This document shows, piece by piece, positions 57,475 through 64,000 of a DNA stretch of 64,000 bases. The stretch covers positions 35,561,145 through 35,625,144 of the forward strand of contig LS997565.1 of the NCBI GenBank assembly GCA_000469685.2, given 5' to 3'. The position numbers and the translations under genes are program-made. The notes below the pieces were generated by a model. That model did no database searches and was not told where the DNA came from. It was given only the letters and a program-made list of their open reading frames with translations. The stretch comes from Haemonchus contortus (lineage: Eukaryota; Nematoda; Chromadorea; Rhabditida; Trichostrongylidae). Positions within the stretch are counted from its first letter, which is position 1, and every line of letters starts with the position of its first letter.

Positions 57475-60400
57475 AGAAAAACTTCTTTGCGCAAACCTCA
57501 AATGAGGCCAATACCGAAAAAATGAAGTCGCAGATATGAGCAAGGCTATCTATTTCATATAGTAGTGAGTTTTCGCTAGAGTGCGTCTGATGGACAAATC
57601 AAATGAGTTCTTAGAAAAGTTCAATCTTTATTTCCGCTTTTGCGCAAAGCCCTCCCCTAAACTAACGGAAAGGACTCTACTGTTTCGTACACTTTGTGGT
57701 TCCATAGTTGTTATTATTTTTAGGATAGGGCAGGATTTTTAGGTCGATTCCATCGTCAACAAAACCAGTCACTTACTCGTCCGGCCATATTGACAATAAG
57801 AAAGATCTATCCCCTGTACTGTTACTGTTAAAAGATTCACGTTAGGTGTATCACTGCAAGAAAATACGATTGATTATATACTATCAGGTCTGCTAGGAGA
57901 ACTCGAACGTAAAGTTCCGATTCAGAAAAACTGTCAGAGGTGAAAACGAGTGTGGCAATCTACTGAAACATTTTCAAAGCTAGTATAACATGACTTATTA
58001 GATGTATGGCACCCTTTTCAAAATTATTACGTATGATTGAGCAACGTCAGCATCCTACCATCGAGATATGAAAAAGGCAAAGCGTGGCAATTGCTTAATA
58101 TCATAAATAATATTGGCTGTTCTCGATTTAATTTCCAACAAATGGTAGAAACGTTTTATTGCAGGGAAGTTTAAGCATCGAAATAACGCAAATAGCTCAT
58201 CTCTCTTTTGTCGTTTCTGAAATAGTTGAATCCTTGACGTAGCCAAGACTGTCACCCCACTATAGCATACACTAGCCAACAATGGGCCACTGCAATAATA
58301 GAGGAACTCTACGATTATCAGAAATGGGTCAGTTCAAGGCAGCTCCAGAGCTAGGGTGTCAACCCAGTTGTAATCTACAGTACTGCCCCAAACATTGTGG
58401 CTTCTTACCATTACATATTCGTCCCGAGCTTTGTTAGATAACTTGCAGTTAGTATACGCTCGAATGTTCAAAGGATCTCCAGAAGGGAATTAAGATTATA
58501 GCCTCACAGCTTCCTGACATCTAGGCGAAAAAAGTCGCTCCACAGTCTGACATGGCAACAAAATTTATAGGAAGATTATTAGCTCATTTGTGTGGGCACT
58601 GTCAAGTCAACATTCAAGTGTTCGTCAATTAATTCTATCCGAGTGGCCTAAGGAACCCTGAATTATTGACTATGCAGGCAGGATTGACCGTCTAATATAA
58701 AACACAGTCACACCTATTTTTTTTAGTTTTCGGAACGTAGGAATAAGAGCCGTACTGAAGCATAGTCTGACTTGTTTCTGTTCGCTTCCGAATAACTGCC
58801 TGAGCAAGTAGTGCTGTCCTAAAGATTACAATGCAGAGGAAAGTTGTCATCTTTCAAACTTATAAGTTTCAGGAAAAAAATTCAACCAACCCAGAGAGCT
58901 TGTATGAGCTTTGAGGTCTCGCAAAGATCCAGTTATGTGTAGGAGGGGTTTTGCAAGTATATGGCAATTAAAAGTTGTGATAGGGTTTCCTGGCTCAACG
59001 AGTAGAACGGTATGAGTTCGACACTTTCCAAGCTTGAGCTAGCCGAGTTTTAAGAGGAAGTTTAATATATGAACTGCCGACGCTTTGTGAGCAAGCAAGA
59101 GAATAAAGTCATCGATTACAAAAGTACGATGAGTCAAGGTTTGTGTACTTGAGATATAAACTTCTCATCCCTTCTTCCCTACAAGCCATCAATTTCCGAG
59201 ATTGCAGCTAATGCTTTTAAGAGTACGTGTTGGAAAGAGGGATGAAGGGCTTATGATAGTCGAGTGACGAGCATGGAGCCATAAGCGTCTCAATCCCAAG
59301 ATTAGCAATCAAGACAATGGAGTTGCAGTACTTCATCGATATTGCTTATCGGATTGAAGTAATCTGAGATTTGGAAAATGCTGAGCTGTGCAGAGCTCGC
59401 ATCTGCTATGGAAGTGTTTTTTTCTTATTATTATTACCATTTATTCTTGCTCTTGTTAGCTTATGTTATACCTACACTCAAATTGTTCATCCTAATCAGC
59501 TCCTCAAATTTTAGACATGACTGCTTCATGGTGGATTGTGCGCCCTCCTCAATGTTATGGAAATACGGTTATCCCCAAGTGTGGCTCGTTCACAATTCTT
59601 GACCCCTCTCTAAACCGTTTCCCGGTTCGATAGCGAACCACATGTCATACTTGGGGGTCCCAGGCTCACCCTAGGAGGATATCTTAGGAACCATTGCTAT
59701 CGTGAACTGAACCTTCAAAAAAAAAATGTGTCTGCTGCTGAAGACGATAGAATCAGTCGCTGAACCAGAGTATGGTGATACGTAGTTACACCAGCTGCAT
59801 TCAAAGTCAATAAGAACATTCAGACATAGGTGCTATCGTAAAACGGCATACTTCAAAATTATTTTCAACGAAATTTTTCGTTTTTTAGTTTATAGATCAA
59901 CTCTTCAAAAATTGAAATAAAGTAAACTCACAGCACAGACGAGAGCGTTGTTGTGAATCAAGTTAACTTAAGGAATGTGTGCTGCTTTTCAAAAGAGATA
60001 GAACAATAAAAACAGCGGCGGCCTTATCGAATGCGCACCTCAAGCAATTCAAGGAACATCCAAATATGTATGCTAGAAAAAGTTTCCCACTCTCTCGCTA
60101 GTTTGTTAAAATCCAAATCAACAATAGTAAAGATAGCGATAAAGAGAGGAAGTGGGGATAGGGACTTCCATTTTTCACCTCTTTATTGCTGTCCCAGTCA
60201 AGGATATCATTGTCTCTCTCATGTTCTTTCGTGGCTCAGTCCCCTTGTGGTGTACAACTTCAGGCGGGGTCTGGAAAAAAACTCAAAAGGGCTCTTTACA
60301 AAGACAATAACTCTGTTAAGAGCCGTCGTTCCCTCTTGGGCTGCTGGGATAATCCATTGGAATTTTCAAGAAGTTTCAGATTCTCTTTTTGAGCTTTTCT

Positions 60401-61470
60401 TCGGAAATTCAACTCCAACGATCTCGCATGATTATTGACATGGCTAAGTAGCTGAGTGTACCCAGTCAAAATAATGAGCAAAAAATGGAGGATCCCATGG
60501 AGGTTTTCTGAACTTCATTTCCTTCAAATTAAACAGAATCACTGCTGTGCTCTCAGGGCTCGTTGATGAGGAGCAGCACTTTATAGCATGATTTCAACCT
60601 ATGCTCGCAAGAAAAATAAATCCACAGGGAAATGACCAAGAAAGGTACATTTCACATCAGTTCGACGGCAAAACTTTTATGTGAAGACCAAGAGATACGA
60701 AGAAAGGATTGAATCAGAGATCTTCTACTGCAATGTATGAATTGTGCTGAATATGATCTTTTCAAATCGCTCACGCAAAGATCAAATCGAATAAGTATGA
60801 TTCTCGATCTTTACTGAAATATAAAACCAACTACCATAATTTCTGCTGCTTTTGCATTGCGATTTTTTGTCGTTGCATAAGCTTGCATAAAAACGGTCCA
60901 CCGGAAGCAGCGTGGTAAGCTTTTCCACTATTTCGCCATATAACCATGAAAATATAACGCTTTTTTCTCAAAAAACCATGCCCTAAGGCCAAAATATTTC
61001 AATTTGAAATAGCCATGGTAATGCAGGAAAGACAACCAGAATGTTAGATAACGATTAACGATTAAAATTTAGAGGTTGCCTTCTAGAAAACCTATTATTC
61101 CAGGTTTCCATACCCAATTTGTCGTCAGAGCAACTAATTTGAATGGCTCTACACAAACCTTATTTCACTCGTTTCCTGAGAAAAAAAAATCTCAAGAAGG
61201 TACGACCAACTTATTGACGGTTATATTGAGGAAAAAAATTTAAAAAATCCAAATTGACCGTATACGAACTTTGCCGTGTAAGTATAAAATTACGATTGCA
61301 ACTCAATAGAAGAGCTGACAGCTGACAGATTCTTTTGTGTTTTCATCTATATCCTCAGTTTTTTTTTTCAAAGAAATGTCGTCATTAATTCGCGAATAAC
61401 CTACTATCCTTCCCTAAAAATTTCCACATTCTGAAATTATGCATAGCAAAATACTGTAGAGTCAAATAAT
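57475..61470. other. no supported gene
   Basis: Only chance-length frames. A minus-strand segment 58055-58219 after a TATTTCAG acceptor-like site and a 135-codon plus-strand frame (60031-60438) have no further support. Confidence 0.35.
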
Positions 61471-61474
61471 CGCT

Positions 61475-62714
61475 ATGGCTCTCGCCCTACAACTTCTAGA
61501 TTTCGAGTGCCTTATAGAAAGTGTTTATGGTGGAAGTATAAATCTGCCAATATGTATACCTCAAACAGTCTGACAGTAGCTACTGAAGTAGAAGAACACC
61601 TTGATCCAATAAAAAAAATTATTTTAGCCCTTGCCTCTGTTTCTGAAACCTGATGATTTACAAAACGAGATTTGTCACACCATGAAAAACAGTCAGAGCA
61701 ATGTACAATCGATGCAGCCACTCGAATTTAAAGCAAGAACTTTACCATTTACTTTTTGAGAAAACCTGTTTTCTTCTCCATCACTTACTTTTCAGCATTT
61801 TCTGAATAGACAGAATTGCATGAAGCCGTGTCTGTTTGATCCTTCATCATATATGAAGTGGAGGTCGCCGATCTATGAACAACGTGTTTGACACACTCGT
61901 AATTGGAACGAGTACGACGTACGAGCGACATGACAGTAAAGGTAGAGAATGTTTCAAGGGCGGTCGCTGATACGGCTGTTGAAATAAACCGTGCGTTTTC
62001 TAGTTTATAGCTGGTTAGAAAAAGTTATTAGAGGCATTGAGAGCAGGAACGGATGAGAAAGAAACGGAAGCAGTCGATGAAATTGTAATTTCGCAAAGAT
62101 TCCGTGGATATTGCACTGGCTATGATGGAGAGTAGATTAGAAGTTTGGTCCAAAAGATTTTCATGCATGAGTATACCACATGAAACCTCTGAGAGGAAGT
62201 TCAGGAACTTTTCAATCAGTGAGGAAGATGGCAAAAAATGCTCACTCAATTACCTAAGCAGGTAAGATAACTCCAGGTCTCTCAACTGTGACACAAGGTC
62301 AACTTGAGCGCCCGAAGCTGACCGAGTTTTCATCGAGACTAGCACAATCGCCTACTTGATGCCTAACTGGTAAGAAAAGACGCAGAAACCAATATCCCTA
62401 AAAAGCAGCTGATATATTGAGCTCATATGTCAATGACGGTAGGTAAAAACAGCAGGGAGCCCCGGTGAAAGTGAAACTTGAGAAATCATTCCCGACTTTT
62501 CGGGAATATGCGTGAAGAGACATTTATTAAACTGTGGGGGTGGCACGCAATAAATTTTTACGTACTCCAGGTCTCGAAGGAATAAAACAAATGAATATAG
62601 CATTTTAATTTTAAAATTTACCCCAAGATCCTGCTAATATGTATGTTTGTTCGTTTCAGTGCGGATTTTGACGATTCTCGGCTAGGATCACCCTGGGAAA
62701 ATGTCGTTATTTAA
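61475..62714 (+). CDS. possible four-exon gene with one frameshift, unknown
   Basis: Exons 61475-61506 (ATG), 61569-61638, 62019-62261 and 62660-62714 (TAA) have GT-AG borders and fit in phase, but the third needs one A removed at 62095-62097 to stay open (KKLLEALRAGTDEKETEAVD..., then MMESRLEVWSKRF...). The last exon ends SRLGSPWENVVI. No family is recognised. The need for a correction lowers confidence. It could be a pseudogene, an assembly indel or a chance chain. Confidence 0.2.
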
Positions 62715-62889
62715 GATCTACCCATAGTTATTTTCAGCTACTTTGCTTTCCATAATCCAATTGCTCACCTAAGATTGTAAACTTGGAGAAGACTAGGACT
62801 AAAAGATCGGAGATATTGAAGCTAGGCCTCTGAGCAATATCTGATGAAGATTTAAGTTTTTCGTGTGAACGAATCCCGTTTCTGAATTG

Positions 62890-63050
62890 CCAATGATATA
62901 TTGTCCTCCACCACGAGTCTGGTACCAATCACCCGACCCCGGATGAATGCAAGGCTTGGTTAGCCTACGGACTCCATCCCGTACCACGCTTTTGTGATAG
63001 TGCGCAACTTGCGACTTCGCCACCTCCGATCGCATATCTCATGACAGTAA
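62890..63050 (-). repeat. tRNA-derived SINE head (copy 4)
   Basis: Minus-strand reading shows GGAGGTGGCGAAGTCGCAAG (A-box region) and GATTGGTACCAGACTCGTG, the body motif shared with the copy at 29.9 kb. The tail is not present. Confidence 0.6.
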
Positions 63051-63054
63051 CTCT

Positions 63055-64000
63055 CCAAAGTTACATGGTAGCCCCCCGACATGGGTCAGCTTGACCCCCC
63101 TTCTCGTCGGAAACCGATCTGTTAGAGCAAACGTCAGTGGGTTCCCTACTCGCCTTTGTCCTAAGCTTTTCGCGAGCTCACGGTGTCTTGGCCTCCCAGG
63201 AGTTGCACGGCCCCTTTCGTCTCGACAATGTTAATACCTCCTTCAGGACAACGTGCGTAATAAGTAACGGCATCTTATACTTTCGCGGCGCTTTAGACAG
63301 CCTTGTTGTTCCCTCCTGTAAGGACATGATCGATCCTATTGAACTTCCTCGAAAACCGTGTTTACCCACATGATTGCACTTCGTCAAGTGTTCTTCGTAT
63401 TTCGAAATAAAAAGGGAAAAGTTGCGAAATAACACATCGGTCCTGTTTTTGCGCTACCAAAGGAGTGACTTTTCCATCAGAGGGACAGTTCATCTTAGAC
63501 TTATGACTGGTGAAACTCGGGCGGGGTCACGAATACCCTTCAGAGGGTGGCTTCGCGGAGCTACCGATGGCCCTATCCAGTATACTACAGCAAACCACTG
63601 AATATCGTCAGTCCTGACGCGGAGCTCTCAGTCGTTCTTATAGACGATGACCTTACAGAAGGAATAGTATTCGACGGAAAGCTGCCGCTAACCGCTAGTT
63701 GCTATATATGAAGCGGTCCCAGCTCCTATTTGTTGTTTTCTGTGTGTAGACAACTACAAAGACTGATTCTGATCAAAGAGCCATGGTTTTCTAGTGAGCC
63801 ACACTCACACTACTGTTCCAGGAACATATGTATGTAGGTACCCGCTTGAAAGAGTCGGGTATATTCCAAAATCCATATAGGGAACCGTGCTAGTCTGGAA
63901 AATGGGCCTAGTTATATACTTCTGCGGCTGCTCGAGTGCATGGTCTTGGCTGAGCCAAAAGCCCCCGGTTTATCAAAAGTATCGTCAGATTCATCACATA
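63055..64000. other. no supported gene
   Basis: Short frames on both strands only; nothing recognisable. Confidence 0.4.

Noticed and set aside
60031..60438. 135-codon plus-strand open frame with hydrophobic parts
   Set aside because: No homology, no regular domain layout, and overlapping frames on both strands look equally plausible.

Overview
This window is animal DNA and most probably nematode. The best evidence is a spliced four-exon gene for a 108-residue MSP-domain protein of the sperm-specific (SSP) type, a family known only from nematodes. A spliced globin gene, RTE-type LINE fragments of a form I associate with parasitic roundworms, and Tc1 and mariner elements agree with this. Genes have short exons and variable introns. 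I saw no operon-like packing, rRNA, convincing tRNA, CRISPR or bacterial-type signals.

Layout. 0-5.7 kb: gene-poor DNA with a tRNA-derived SINE copy and a 570-bp TIR element carrying a transposase-type N-terminus. 5.7-12.9 kb: a dense repeat block with nested inverted arms, several diverged copies of a hairpin-bearing repeat and a deleted mariner. 13.45-16.43 kb: the MSP-domain gene (+), with a 2.45-kb intron. 18.77-19.34 kb: an RTE LINE fragment (-). 20.7-21.5 kb: a possible three-exon gene (-). 23.28-26.16 kb: a Penelope-like retroelement (-) with the GIY-YIG endonuclease N-terminal to the reverse transcriptase, as in the Naiad clade. 26.7-27.6 kb: GC-rich inverted repeats, including a 95-bp-arm foldback. 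29.75-30.05 kb: the best SINE copy (-). 32.8-34.9 kb: the globin gene (-). 37.17-38.73 kb: a Tc1-like element with IR/DR ends. 38.9-53.6 kb: mostly unassigned, with small repeats, a poly-G tract and a 17-bp-arm hairpin. 53.65-56.3 kb: a second, longer RTE LINE (-), with a foldback at its 5' edge. 56.8-57.5 kb: a TIR element with palindromes. 57.5-64 kb: unassigned, ending near another SINE head.

Only the two host genes can be given a role: cytoskeletal/sperm biology for the MSP-domain protein and haem binding for the globin. There is no sign that they work together. Everything else recognisable is mobile DNA of several classes. Open frames of 60-110 codons are expected by chance here, so gene models supported only by open frames and splice-like sites carry low confidence. 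Indel breaks lie in the Penelope-like frame, the Tc1 transposase and one tentative model. They could be old decay or assembly error.
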